Below, in pieces: positions 47,111 through 55,652 of a DNA stretch of 64,000 nucleotides. Both the position numbers and the translations under genes were made by a program. The notes beneath the pieces were generated by a model. The model searched no databases. It saw nothing but the letters and a program-made list of their open reading frames with translations, and was not told where the DNA came from. Each line of letters opens with the position of its first letter. Positions within the stretch are counted from its first letter, which is position 1. Source of the DNA: Salinimicrobium marinum (GTDB lineage: Bacteria; Bacteroidota; Bacteroidia; Flavobacteriales; Flavobacteriaceae); the NCBI RefSeq assembly GCF_014651535.1, contig NZ_BMXB01000001.1, forward strand, positions 619,470 through 683,469, written 5' to 3'.

Positions 47111-48802
47111 TTATGCCTCACAACTCGCACAGGTCACCATCTCCGCGATAAACTCCTTCGATACACTCTGACTTCTTTGGTAGTACAAAGTTTTTACGCC
47201 CAATTTCCAGGCTTCGATCATCAACCTGTTCACTTCTTTCACCGGAAGGTTCGAAGGGATGTTCAGGTTTAAACTTTGCGCCTGATCGATAAACCTCTGC
47301 CTGATAGAAGCCTGCTGAATAATCTCCAGCTGACTTATCTCCTTAAAGGTTTTAAAAACTGCTTTTTCTTCCGCAGAAAGTTCAGAAAGATGTTGAACAC
47401 TTCCGTGGTTGAGCATAATGCTTCGCCAGGTTTCTTCGGTATCTATATCTTTTTCGGCAAGGAGTTGTTTCAGGTATTTGTTCTTCCGCATAAAATTACC
47501 TTTTGCAAGACCCGCTTTATAATAATTACTGCTGAAGGGTTCGATTCCGGGAGAAGTCTGACCAAGAATAGCCGAAGAAGAGGTGGTTGGGGCAATGGCC
47601 ATGAGCGTAGTGTTACGCTGTCCATAGCCTTTTAAAATTTCCGGTTCCCCGTAAATGTTTGCCAGTTCTTTCGAAGCTTTTAATGCTTTTTCGCTGATCT
47701 CCTTAAAAATACTATTGGTTAGACCTTTCGCTTGAAGGCCTTCAAAGGGGATCCTGTTTTTCTGAAGATAGGAATGCCAGCCCATCACCCCGAGACCCAA
47801 TGCACGGTGCCGTTTTGCAAATTTATTTGCAGAGGACAAATAATAATTATCTTCTGTCTTGGCGATGAATTCCTGAAGTACTGCATCCAGAAAATAAATA
47901 GCCAGTTTCACCGCTTCGGTATCTTTCCACTCGTCATACAATTCGAGATTCATCGAGGAGAGGCAGCAAATAAATGACTCTTCTTTAGTGGAAGGAAGTG
48001 CGATCTCAGAACATAAATTACTTGAGTGAATGGTTAGGTTTTGATCTTTATAAACCTGCGGCTTGTGGCGGTTAATATTATCTGTAAAGAAGATATACGG
48101 TAAGCCTTTTTGCTGTCGGCTCTCCAGAACTTTAGCCCAGATTTCCCTTTTTTCCTGATCTCCGTCGATCATTTCCTGCATCCAGTAATCTGGTACACAA
48201 ACTCCGTTGAATAAGTTCTGAATGGGACTACCAATATTTTTGATCTCCAGAAACTCCCTGATATCCGGATGGTCAATGTCCAGGTAAGCGGCAAAAGCAC
48301 CACGGCGAACTCCACCCTGAGAAATGGTATCCATAGCCGTATCAAAAAGCTTCATAAAGCTGGTGGCACCGCTACTTTTTCCGTTGTCGGTAACAGCGCT
48401 TCCACGGCCGCGGAGTTCTCCGAAATATCCCGAGGTTCCGCCGCCAATTTTAGTCTGCATGATCACTTCTCCGAGTTTATGCGTGATTCCTTCGATATTA
48501 TCGGGAACATATACATTAAAACAGGAAATAGGCAAACCTCTTTCGGTACCCATATTGGCCCAGATAGGAGAACTCAAGCTCATCCAGCCGCGTTCGATCA
48601 TTTCGATAAAAGCTTCGGCCATTTCCGGTTTGTATAATCTTTTCGCTGCCGCATTGGCTATTCGTTCGATAGCAGATTTGGTCGTTTCGCCTTTAAGCAG
48701 GTAACCCCGGTTCAGGATTTGCTGGCTCTCGTCATTAAGCCACCATAATCTTTCGTTGGTTGTTCCTGAATTTAATTTTTCATTCTGAAGCTGTACAGAC
48801 AT
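47111..48802 (-). CDS. nrdA: Class I ribonucleotide reductase large subunit, no ATP-cone
   Basis: 563 residues against about 760 in E. coli. The catalytic set is complete: Cys94 (ISCFN), Cys264 with Asn262 and Glu266 (NLCSEI, thiyl radical site), Cys279 or Cys280 (CCLSSMNLE), the tyrosine pair Tyr540-Tyr541 (LYYQRSQ) and the C-terminal CASC (558-561) for re-reduction. The specificity-site region (SGATSFMKLFD, GGVRRGAF) is present, but the N-terminal ATP-cone is missing, so overall activity control by dATP at this subunit is not expected. It makes deoxynucleotides from ribonucleotide diphosphates. It lies 52 bases after nrdB. Confidence 0.94.
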   Translation of the reverse strand: MSVQLQNEKLNSGTTNERLWWLNDESQQILNRGYLLKGETTKSAIERIANAAAKRLYKPEMAEAFIEMIERGWMSLSSPIWANMGTERGLPISCFNVYVPDNIEGITHKLGEVIMQTKIGGGTSGYFGELRGRGSAVTDNGKSSGATSFMKLFDTAMDTISQGGVRRGAFAAYLDIDHPDIREFLEIKNIGSPIQNLFNGVCVPDYWMQEMIDGDQEKREIWAKVLESRQQKGLPYIFFTDNINRHKPQVYKDQNLTIHSSNLCSEIALPSTKEESFICCLSSMNLELYDEWKDTEAVKLAIYFLDAVLQEFIAKTEDNYYLSSANKFAKRHRALGLGVMGWHSYLQKNRIPFEGLQAKGLTNSIFKEISEKALKASKELANIYGEPEILKGYGQRNTTLMAIAPTTSSSAILGQTSPGIEPFSSNYYKAGLAKGNFMRKNKYLKQLLAEKDIDTEETWRSIMLNHGSVQHLSELSAEEKAVFKTFKEISQLEIIQQASIRQRFIDQAQSLNLNIPSNLPVKEVNRLMIEAWKLGVKTLYYQRSQSVSKEFIAEMVTCASCEA

Positions 48803-48854
48803 AATTTGAGTATTTTGATTTTCAGCTCAATTTTCAGCTGAAGGAATGGGATTT

Positions 48855-49829
48855 TTAGAAAAGGTCGTTGGCGGTAATACTTTTATCGTGCTTAGTGTAA
48901 TCCACCGGTCTTTTGGCAAAGAAATCATCCAGGCTGTTGGCGAAGATCTCTTCTTCAAACCATAGCAATGGCTGGGCTCCCGAAGTAGCAGCAGGATAAA
49001 GTTTTTCCATTCCTATTTTATCTAAACTGTCATCAACTCTGAATTTCATAAAGTTGAGCAGATCTTTTTTGCTGAGGTTCTCTATTTCCCCATCCTGAAA
49101 GATCCAGTCCAGGATTTCTGCCTCCACTTCCATGGAATTTTCTACGATCTGCCTGATCTCTTCTTTGGTTCTCTCGTCGAAGAAATCCGGGAATTCTTCT
49201 TTGATCTTGTTTACAATATAAATTCCTGCATTGGCATGTACCTGCTCGTCTACCGAAGTCCATGCAATAATATTGCTCACATTTTTCATCACTCCGTTGA
49301 ACCTTGAAAAGGAAAGGATAATTGCAAACTGACTAAAAAGAGATACATTTTCAATAAGGATCGAAAAGAGGATGAGGGAAGTTACGTACTTCTTTTTATC
49401 CTGTGACTTTGTATGTGCCAGGGCTTCGGAAAGATATTCGATCCTTTTTTTAATAACCGGAGTTTCAATCAAGGTCTGGAATTCGTTGTTGTACCCCAGC
49501 ACTTCCAATAACCTGGAATAAGCTTCGGAATGCCGGAATTCACATTCGGCAAACGTACTTCCGAGTCCGTTGAATTCAGGTTTTGGAAGGTGGGTATAAA
49601 GATCACCCCAGAAAGATTTTACAGCCACTTCAATTTGGGCAATTGCAAGGAGGCTCCGTTTTACTACCTGCTTTTCGTTTTTGGAAAGATGTGAATGGAA
49701 ATCCTGCACATCGGCAGTGAAATCTACTTCAGAATGCACCCAGAAGGATTTATTAATTGCTTCGGTGAAATTTAAAATTTCAGGATATTCGAAGGGTTTG
49801 TAGTTCACTCTTTTGTCGAAAATACTCAT
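48855..49829 (-). CDS. nrdB: Class I ribonucleotide reductase small subunit
   Basis: 324 residues. The dimetal site and radical residues are visible: Glu67 (QIEVAV), Glu97 and His100 (CEFRH), radical Tyr104 (SEAY), then a second set in ILIENVSLFSQF and SVDEQVHANAG. The first ligand is Glu rather than the E. coli Asp. The C-terminal tail (KSITANDLF) is the part that docks on NrdA. There is no N-terminal ATP-cone, unlike the cone-bearing NrdB of some related flavobacteria. The long leader upstream carries a cobalamin riboswitch. Confidence 0.94.
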   Translation of the reverse strand: MSIFDKRVNYKPFEYPEILNFTEAINKSFWVHSEVDFTADVQDFHSHLSKNEKQVVKRSLLAIAQIEVAVKSFWGDLYTHLPKPEFNGLGSTFAECEFRHSEAYSRLLEVLGYNNEFQTLIETPVIKKRIEYLSEALAHTKSQDKKKYVTSLILFSILIENVSLFSQFAIILSFSRFNGVMKNVSNIIAWTSVDEQVHANAGIYIVNKIKEEFPDFFDERTKEEIRQIVENSMEVEAEILDWIFQDGEIENLSKKDLLNFMKFRVDDSLDKIGMEKLYPAATSGAQPLLWFEEEIFANSLDDFFAKRPVDYTKHDKSITANDLF

Positions 49830-49921
49830 AATACTTTTGTTTTTTAGGTTATTTCAAAAGCATAAAAGAAGGATGTTCCAACAGGATCGTGTGATAAGGA
49901 AATCACAAAATTCGGTGGACA

Positions 49922-50055
49922 TTTACTTTTTATGCGAAAGTAAAGTCTAACAGAAAAGAAAGGTGTTCTGGCTTGTAAATAAATTACTTACAGTTGCGCA
50001 ACAGCTCATGATTTGCACATGATTCCCCTAGTTACCACGGTAGCGTTGTCTTTTC
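49922..50055 (-). ncRNA. Cobalamin (B12) riboswitch in the nrdBA leader
   Basis: Read on the - strand, the aptamer core motifs follow in the right order: GGTAACTAGGGGAATCATG, the P5 hairpin TCATG/CATGA, GCTGTTGCGCAACTGTAAG (the B12-box core, 49987-50005) and AAGCCAGAACACC (49962-49974). A closing P1 helix pairs GAAAAGA (50049-50055) with TCTTTTC (49953-49959). Just downstream, TTTACTTT/AAAGTAAA (49922-49944) with loop CGCATAA fits P13, whose loop can pair with the L5 bases TGTG. P6 is short. The element lies 93 bases before the nrdB start, and no terminator-like T tail follows it, so the output step is not clear. Confidence 0.9.
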
Positions 50056-50120
50056 GGTTACAGGTTTACAGGAGTAAAATTAGGCAAAGAAAGAATGCAG
50101 GGAGGACTGCCTTGAAATAG

Positions 50121-50141
50121 TTTTCCACATGGTTTTCCACA
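50121..50141. promoter_or_regulatory. Two DnaA-box-like repeats upstream of the nrd riboswitch
   Basis: TTTTCCACA occurs at 50121-50129 and 50133-50141, 12 bases apart and on the same strand. Each differs from the TTATCCACA consensus by one base. They lie about 65 bases upstream of the riboswitch on the side where the nrdB promoter should be. Confidence 0.45.
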
Positions 50142-50266
50142 GAAGGGAAATAACCAATAAATGGGTAGAAGATCATTTTATGGTGGCGGACTGCGTCTCC
50201 TGATTGCTTCCACTGCCGCCAGATTCTATCTGAAAATTCTTCTACGGATTAAATGATTTAAACGGT

Positions 50267-51601
50267 TCAGTTAAAATCAAAATCCTCAAAGTGAATTTGT
50301 TTTTTCGGAATATTCATACGTTCAAGATCTTTTACAAAGGATTTTCTCATTTTTCCTGGGCCGCAAATAAATATATCTTTATTCTTAATTCCGCAGAGCC
50401 CACTAATTTCAAAAAGTCCTTCACATGTTTCACAAATTACCTGAACATGGAAATCGAGCATTTGCTCTTCAAGAGCTTGAAAAATGTGTAGGTGAGTGGC
50501 TTCAGGAAGCCTCCTGACACAGTAAAAAAGATTCACTTTCAGGAATTGATCCGGATGAGCGAGAAGGTGATTAGCCCAGCTAAGAAAAGGTGCAATCCCC
50601 ACTCCGCCCGCAATCCAAACCTGGTCATTTCCTGCCATATTATAAGTAAACCTTCCATAGGGGCCATCCAGTAAGACAGGAACATTGGTGTCCAGTAAGC
50701 GGTGCAGGAGACTTGTATAATCTCCCAGAGACTTAACAATGATCTTTATTTTGCTGTCCTTCTCCTGTGCACAAACCGTAAAAGGATGACTTTCCGACGG
50801 AATATAATCGGCTAAAAAGGAAAAAAAGAAGAATTGCCCAGGGAGAAATCGTTCAGCTTCTTTTTGAGGGCTCAGCTCAATTTCCATTATTTTGCTGTTA
50901 AGCCTTTCAACGCTTGTTACCAGGTAGGAAGTTTTTTCTTTCAGCAGATCGTAGAAAATTGATTTGTAAAGCCAGGCTAAGACGCCGGCTGCAGTGAGTA
51001 AACTAAGATAAATGCGCAGAGCAGGATTTCCTGAAAAAGTGTTCTGAAGAAAGACATGAAAAATACCTGGAATAAAGAAAAAGCCAAGCATTTTATGGCT
51101 AATCTTCCACTTATCGTATGGAATTTTAATAATGAAAGTAAAGATAAGCAGCACCAGTATTCCCATTAAAGACCAGCTACCCAAGTTGATCTCCATACGC
51201 CGGTGCAATGGAAGCAGATACCAGGTCGCTTTGGAAAGATCTTCAGAAATCCACCTTAAAGCCAGAAAAACCGGATGCAAGAGCAAAAACAACCCTGCCA
51301 TTTTGCCGGTAAATTTATGGAAATGGTATACCCTGTCCAGTCCTCCAAACATATCTTCCAGAAACTTACTGCGTGTTGACAGTACAAAAGTTAAAGCGAA
51401 GAAAGCGAATCCCAGAAGGGAGAAAATCTGGCTGGCATAAACAAAAGTGGGTTTAAGGTTGTGTTTTACTGTTGTTTCAGGGAAAGAGAACATCCAGAGG
51501 GGAAGTACCAGTAGTACTAAACCCCAAAAGAGCCATGGACCGGGCAGCCATTGTTTTAATACCCCATCCTTTTGTGTGGTGGTGATTTCATAGGATAACA
51601 T
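50267..51601 (-). CDS. Ferric-reductase-like membrane oxidoreductase with FAD/NAD(P)H domain
   Basis: 444 residues. The N-terminal half (about 20-225) has six membrane helices with His residues placed as in ferric-reductase/NOX haem domains (FHKFTGKMAGLFLLLHPVF and HKMLGFFFIPGIFHVFL, two spaced pairs). The C-terminal half (about 225-444) is a ferredoxin-NADP reductase-like unit: FAD site SHPFTVC, then VWIAGGVGIAPFLSW and the C-terminal ICGPGKMRKSF. It would pass electrons from NAD(P)H across the membrane, to ferric iron, oxygen or another acceptor. No siderophore gene is adjacent. Confidence 0.85.
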   Translation of the reverse strand: MLSYEITTTQKDGVLKQWLPGPWLFWGLVLLVLPLWMFSFPETTVKHNLKPTFVYASQIFSLLGFAFFALTFVLSTRSKFLEDMFGGLDRVYHFHKFTGKMAGLFLLLHPVFLALRWISEDLSKATWYLLPLHRRMEINLGSWSLMGILVLLIFTFIIKIPYDKWKISHKMLGFFFIPGIFHVFLQNTFSGNPALRIYLSLLTAAGVLAWLYKSIFYDLLKEKTSYLVTSVERLNSKIMEIELSPQKEAERFLPGQFFFFSFLADYIPSESHPFTVCAQEKDSKIKIIVKSLGDYTSLLHRLLDTNVPVLLDGPYGRFTYNMAGNDQVWIAGGVGIAPFLSWANHLLAHPDQFLKVNLFYCVRRLPEATHLHIFQALEEQMLDFHVQVICETCEGLFEISGLCGIKNKDIFICGPGKMRKSFVKDLERMNIPKKQIHFEDFDFN

Positions 51602-52041
51602 ATTGCTGAGTTGTTGATTTCTGCTTTAATATCTTTCATTTTATTTCCAATAATCCATCCTCGAAAATGCGGAAAATAATTATTTCAAAATTGCTCTTTG
51701 CGAGATTCGTATTTCTCGTATTAATGCTGTATTAAAAGTACAACAAATTCACTGTAATTGTTGTGAAAAATATGTGGGATTTTACACAATCTTTGTGGTT
51801 GCTGTAATAGCAAAAACAATGCCTTAGTCCTTCGTTTCTAAGTGTTCAGCGGGTAAAAAGCACCTATTTATATCAGGTAAAAAGTCTTTTAAATCAGCAG
51901 GTGAGTAGTTGATTACTTAATTCTGGTTGTCCACATCATTGTCCTTTGCGGGAGCTCTTAAAATATCTAATTTCATATCAGAAAAAGAAAAAATTAAAAT
52001 GAAAATAAAGACTTGAAGAGCAACTTTTAATACTGATAATT
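51602..52041. other. 440-base divergent intergenic region
   Basis: No gene is seen. An inverted repeat ACAACAAATT/AATTGTTGT (51740-51749 and 51756-51764, one bulge, 6-base spacer) is a candidate operator for one of the divergent genes. No exact TAnnTTTG was found on either strand. Confidence 0.3.
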
Positions 52042-52596
52042 ATGAAAAAACTAATGATCTTTTTTGGAATACTAATTTGGGCCGGTACCGCTTACGGTCA
52101 GGAAATTACTCAACTTGAAGAAGCGAAAATTGGTTTTGATCCAGATACTCCCAGCATGGTCGTCCAGGGAGATAGTTTCATCTTTAAAGCTATAGAAGAT
52201 TTTGTAGGTGAATTTGAGCAGGATCCTCATGCTTACTTAGATAAGTACTGCAATATGGAAATTTTTGTACTCTCGCTGAAGGACAATAATTATCATGGAT
52301 ATCTGGTAGATATTAACAGTACCAAAGGGAAACTGGATGCTACTTTTGACAAAGAGGGAAAACTGGAAAAAACATCCTTCAAACTCAAAAATGTTCTTCT
52401 TCCGGATGAATTGAGGGAACAGGTTTACAGAGACTATAAGGGCTGGACAATGGTTGAAAACATGCATGTGGCAAAAGGCAAAAATGGATTAGTAAAAGAG
52501 GAGTTCTACCGCTTAAAAATGGTTAAAGGAGACCAAAAACAGCAAATTAAGATCACTATGACCGATTTCCGCGGAATTGAAGTAGCCGGGAATTAA
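52042..52596 (+). CDS. Secreted hypothetical protein
   Basis: 184 residues; no confident family. A signal peptide (MKKLMIFFGILIWAGTAYGQ) precedes a single soluble domain. The central part (DNNYHGYLVDINSTKGKLDATFDKEGKLEKTSFKLKNVLLPDELREQ) has the strand-strand-helix pattern of PepSY-like periplasmic domains, where a reporter segment of the form 'DxxGxL' is followed by 'P..v...i'. That family is a guess. It is flanked by a large intergenic region upstream and an inverted-repeat element downstream. Confidence 0.55.
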   Translation: MKKLMIFFGILIWAGTAYGQEITQLEEAKIGFDPDTPSMVVQGDSFIFKAIEDFVGEFEQDPHAYLDKYCNMEIFVLSLKDNNYHGYLVDINSTKGKLDATFDKEGKLEKTSFKLKNVLLPDELREQVYRDYKGWTMVENMHVAKGKNGLVKEEFYRLKMVKGDQKQQIKITMTDFRGIEVAGN

Positions 52597-52613
52597 ACAA
52601 CTGGAACTCTTAC

Positions 52614-52745
52614 CTGAGACTGCCAAAGTCAGCAAAATGATCATCTCGTGAGGAGTTATCCATCCGGGAGCCAACGAACTGTAAACTTGCAGTTGTGGAA
52701 GTCGCAGACGACCTGATCTAAACCTTGCTTTTTTGACAGTCTCAG
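52614..52745. repeat. 132-base element bounded by inverted repeats
   Basis: CTGAGACTG (52614-52622) and CAGTCTCAG (52737-52745) are exact reverse complements, extended inward by CCAAA/TTTTG with one mismatch. The interior is more GC-rich than the flanks and has no open frame of note. It may be a structured RNA, a miniature mobile element or a long-looped terminator. Confidence 0.4.
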
Positions 52746-52885
52746 CCTTTAATTTTCAGCAGTAATTACTAATCTTTTAATGACAAAAATCATCTTTTTA
52801 AAGCTCAATCCATGGCTGTTTTACTGAGGAAATTATACAGGATTCCGTAAATTTGATAAGGTAATAAGGACTAAAGATTGATCCA

Positions 52886-53650
52886 TTGAGGGCGCTAATT
52901 ATAGATGATGAAGAAACTGCAAGAAAACGGGTTTCTAACCTTTTAAACAAGGTTCCCGAAATAGATGTTGTGGGTGAATGTTCTACCGGAAAACTTGCTA
53001 TTGAACACATTAATGTCCAAAAGCCAGATCTCATACTTTTGGATACCGATATGAAAGATATAAGCGGGTTTGAAGTCCTCTCAAGAATTAATCATTCTCC
53101 CAGGCCCATCGTAGTTCTTATGACTTCCCGTACCAATGAAGCCTGTAAAGCCTTTGATGTAAATGCCTGTGATTTTCTTCTAAAACCTTTTACAGATGAA
53201 CGGTTTTTCATGGCTGTCAATAAAGTGTTGCTTACACCACCCCTGGATACATTTCAGCTGTTTGAAAACAAGATGCAGGAGCTATTTCGGATGTATACAG
53301 AAAAAACAAAAGCAAATACTCCTTCCCTGAAGATCCCTGTGAAGCAGGGAAATAAAACGGTACTGCTGGATCCTCCTGATATCTATTATATCATCTCCTC
53401 GGGTTATTATGCCGAAATTTATACCAAAAAAAATAAGTATGTCCTGCGTGTTTCACTCAACACACTGGATGAAATGCTGGATCGGGAACATTTTTTCAGG
53501 ATGCATAGATCTACTATTGTGAATATCGATCACGTAAAAGAAATTGTACATTCTGAATACGGAGAGATAGATGCAAAAATGACAGATGGTAAGTTGTTGC
53601 ACACGAGTAAATCCCACAAAAAAGATTTCCTCGAAAAACTGGGGATCTAA
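52886..53650 (+). CDS. LytTR-type response regulator
   Basis: 254 residues with a TTG start. The receiver domain (about 1-120) is canonical: acidic pair in IIDDEETARKR, phospho-acceptor Asp in LILLDTDMKDISGF, Thr/Ser in LMTSRT and Lys in LLKPF. The C-terminal LytTR DNA-binding domain (about 150-250) shows IYYIISSGYYAEIYTKKNKYVLR, FFRMHRSTIVNIDHVKEI and the final LHTSKSHKKDFLEKLGI. No histidine kinase of the LytS/YehU type is adjacent, so its partner is elsewhere. Confidence 0.9.
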   Translation: MRALIIDDEETARKRVSNLLNKVPEIDVVGECSTGKLAIEHINVQKPDLILLDTDMKDISGFEVLSRINHSPRPIVVLMTSRTNEACKAFDVNACDFLLKPFTDERFFMAVNKVLLTPPLDTFQLFENKMQELFRMYTEKTKANTPSLKIPVKQGNKTVLLDPPDIYYIISSGYYAEIYTKKNKYVLRVSLNTLDEMLDREHFFRMHRSTIVNIDHVKEIVHSEYGEIDAKMTDGKLLHTSKSHKKDFLEKLGI

Positions 53651-53802
53651 GGTTTCTTCGGATCAAAGTTTTCTAAAGCACAATATCACAAACAAAAAAT
53701 TTTATTCAGGCGACGGTTTTTGGCGTGAGGAATCTTTTTCTTTGAATCTCTGAAAAGAGAGAGAGAGTTAGAACGTGCAGAATATCAAATTTCATTAATT
53801 TT

Positions 53803-53985
53803 ATGAGTAGATCCAGAAGAAAAACAGGAATTTACGGCTGGACAGCATTAACTTCAGAGAAGTTTGATAGGCAAAAATCCAACAGGAAATTAAGACGTTT
53901 GGTAAAAGAGAGCATGAAAAAGAGAGATGACGTTCTTCCTGTATTAAGGGAGGTTTCAAATAGCTGCAATTTTTATAAGGACTGA
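53803..53985 (+). CDS. Small basic conserved hypothetical protein
   Basis: 60 residues, rich in Lys/Arg (MSRSRRKTGIYGWTALTSEK at the N-terminus, then SNRKLRRLVKE) and ending with LPVLREVSNSCNFYKD. I recall similar short proteins with the same MSRSRRK start and an 'LP-REVSN' end in many Bacteroidota, of unknown role; this recollection needs a search. The charge pattern would suit nucleic-acid or ribosome binding (inference). Confidence 0.6.
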   Translation: MSRSRRKTGIYGWTALTSEKFDRQKSNRKLRRLVKESMKKRDDVLPVLREVSNSCNFYKD

Positions 53986-54036
53986 AAAGTGTATGATCCC
54001 GATGCTCCTGAAAAAATAATAAGAAAATAACTACCT

Positions 54037-54531
54037 ATGAATATACTTTACCTGCATGGATTAGACAGTAAACTGAGTCCGGAAAAAAGGGAGGTCCTTA
54101 AAAAATTCGGGAAAGTCTATGCTCCCGATCTTGATTATTATAAAGATGCGAATGCCATTAATACCATCCTTAATTTCTATCCAGATGTCGAAATCAATAC
54201 CGTTATTGGCAGCAGTATGGGCGGCTTTGCTGGATATCATGTGGCAAATTCCCTTTTTCGCCCGGCCTTATTGTTCAATCCGGCCTTGAAGAAGAGATCT
54301 GTTCCTCAGGAAATTCCGACAGTATCTGATTCCTGGAATAACCTGAAACAAATTGTCATTGGCCAAAAGGATGAGGTAGTCTCTCCTCAGGAGACTCTTT
54401 CTTTTCTTTCAGAAGGATTTAATCCGGTGACAGAATTGTACGTTCGGCTGGTACCGCAGCTTGGCCATAGAATTCCGGTGGAACTTTTTGAAGCGGAAGT
54501 AGAATCCTTCTTTGAAAAACTGTGTTATTAA
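54037..54531 (+). CDS. YqiA-like alpha/beta-hydrolase (small esterase)
   Basis: 164 residues, close to the 190 of YqiA/UPF0227 proteins. MNILYLHGLDSKLSPEK is the typical start, followed by nucleophile Ser in GSSMGGF (about 63), a likely Asp in GQKDEVVSP and His in LGHRIP. The family has weak esterase activity on short acyl chains; the physiological substrate is unknown. It converges on the GlxA-type regulator gene. Confidence 0.8.
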   Translation: MNILYLHGLDSKLSPEKREVLKKFGKVYAPDLDYYKDANAINTILNFYPDVEINTVIGSSMGGFAGYHVANSLFRPALLFNPALKKRSVPQEIPTVSDSWNNLKQIVIGQKDEVVSPQETLSFLSEGFNPVTELYVRLVPQLGHRIPVELFEAEVESFFEKLCY

Positions 54532-54590
54532 TAAGTTCAGGCAATTTTTTATGGATTCCGTAACTGAGAAGGATTGACCAAAAAAATATT

Positions 54591-55577
54591 TCAGCTGCGA
54601 ATTTCATTTGATTTGTATTTGTTGCGGTATTGCGCAGGTGAGATTCCGGTAATTTTTTTAAATGTTTGCCGGAAAGATTTTTCATCAGAATATCCAATGC
54701 CGTACATCACCTCATTCACATTTTCCCTCGACGCCTCCAGGCTTCTTTTGGCAGCTTCTACTTTTACTCGTTGAATGTAAGTGGTAATGGTATTGTGGGT
54801 GGCTTTTTTAAAACGCCGCTCCAGGCTTCTACGGCTTAATGCAAATTTACTGGCCAGTTCATTCACCGGAATTTTTTCATTAAAATTTTTCTCAATGTAT
54901 TCCTGGGCTTTTCGAACCACATGATCTTCATGTTCTTTCTGTCCTCTGAACATTATGAATGGAGACTGGCTGGCTTTATCTATGTCTATCATAAATGTTT
55001 TAGCTGTAAGAATCGCAATATCTCTTCCCGCAAACTTTTCCACCAGGTATAACAACAGGTTGAGATACGAATAAGCACCGCCACTGGTGTAGATTCCCTG
55101 GTCTTCGGTCATGATCTTATCATCTACCAGGTGTACTTCAGGAAACATTTTTCTAAAATTATCTGCATGGATCCAATGGGTGGAACATTGCTTTCCATTC
55201 AATAAACCGGTAGAAGCCAGAAAAAAGGCGGCTACGCACAAACTGGCAATTTCTGCACCGTTAGAATATTGCTGTTTTAGCCAGGGCACAAACCTGCGGT
55301 TGTTTTTAAAGGCAATTTCAGGGTCATCATGAATGGCAGGAATAATAATGAGATCTGTACGAGAGATGTCTTCAATATATTTTTCAGGATTTACGGAGAA
55401 AAGTCCGTTGCTTTGAGCGGTTGGAATGGAAATCCCTACCAGTTCGATCTTAAAAAGTGCAGGTTTTCCGCGCTCCCTGAGAAATGAATTCACCTGATTA
55501 AAAATTTGGTGTGTCCCAACAATATTTACGAGGCTGGTATGACCCTTTGGAATTAAAATAGAAATATGTTTCTCCAT
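54591..55577 (-). CDS. GlxA-family regulator (DJ-1/PfpI domain plus AraC helix-turn-helix)
   Basis: 328 residues. The N-terminal half (about 1-185) is a DJ-1/PfpI-like fold with a Cys at the nucleophile-elbow position (ASLCVAAFFLASTGLL), as in GlxA-type transcription regulators where it is thought to be non-catalytic. The C-terminal 100 residues form the AraC double helix-turn-helix (VNELASKFALSRRSLERRFKK and VMYGIGYSDEKSFRQTFKKITGISPAQYR). It is divergent from the SnoaL-PhnB-DoxX gene run, and the space between has direct repeats, so it may control that run (inference). Confidence 0.9.
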   Translation of the reverse strand: MEKHISILIPKGHTSLVNIVGTHQIFNQVNSFLRERGKPALFKIELVGISIPTAQSNGLFSVNPEKYIEDISRTDLIIIPAIHDDPEIAFKNNRRFVPWLKQQYSNGAEIASLCVAAFFLASTGLLNGKQCSTHWIHADNFRKMFPEVHLVDDKIMTEDQGIYTSGGAYSYLNLLLYLVEKFAGRDIAILTAKTFMIDIDKASQSPFIMFRGQKEHEDHVVRKAQEYIEKNFNEKIPVNELASKFALSRRSLERRFKKATHNTITTYIQRVKVEAAKRSLEASRENVNEVMYGIGYSDEKSFRQTFKKITGISPAQYRNKYKSNEIRS

Positions 55578-55652
55578 AACCTGAAGATTTTTAATGCTTT
55601 ATAAAAGTAGTTAAATTTTTCTATAATTTCTTTTTTGCTGCAAAGTGACGCA

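Noticed and set aside
50187-50222. TGGCGG/CCGCCA inverted repeat right of the nrd leader
   Set aside because: Only six pairs with a long loop and no T tail; not a terminator and too weak to call an operator.
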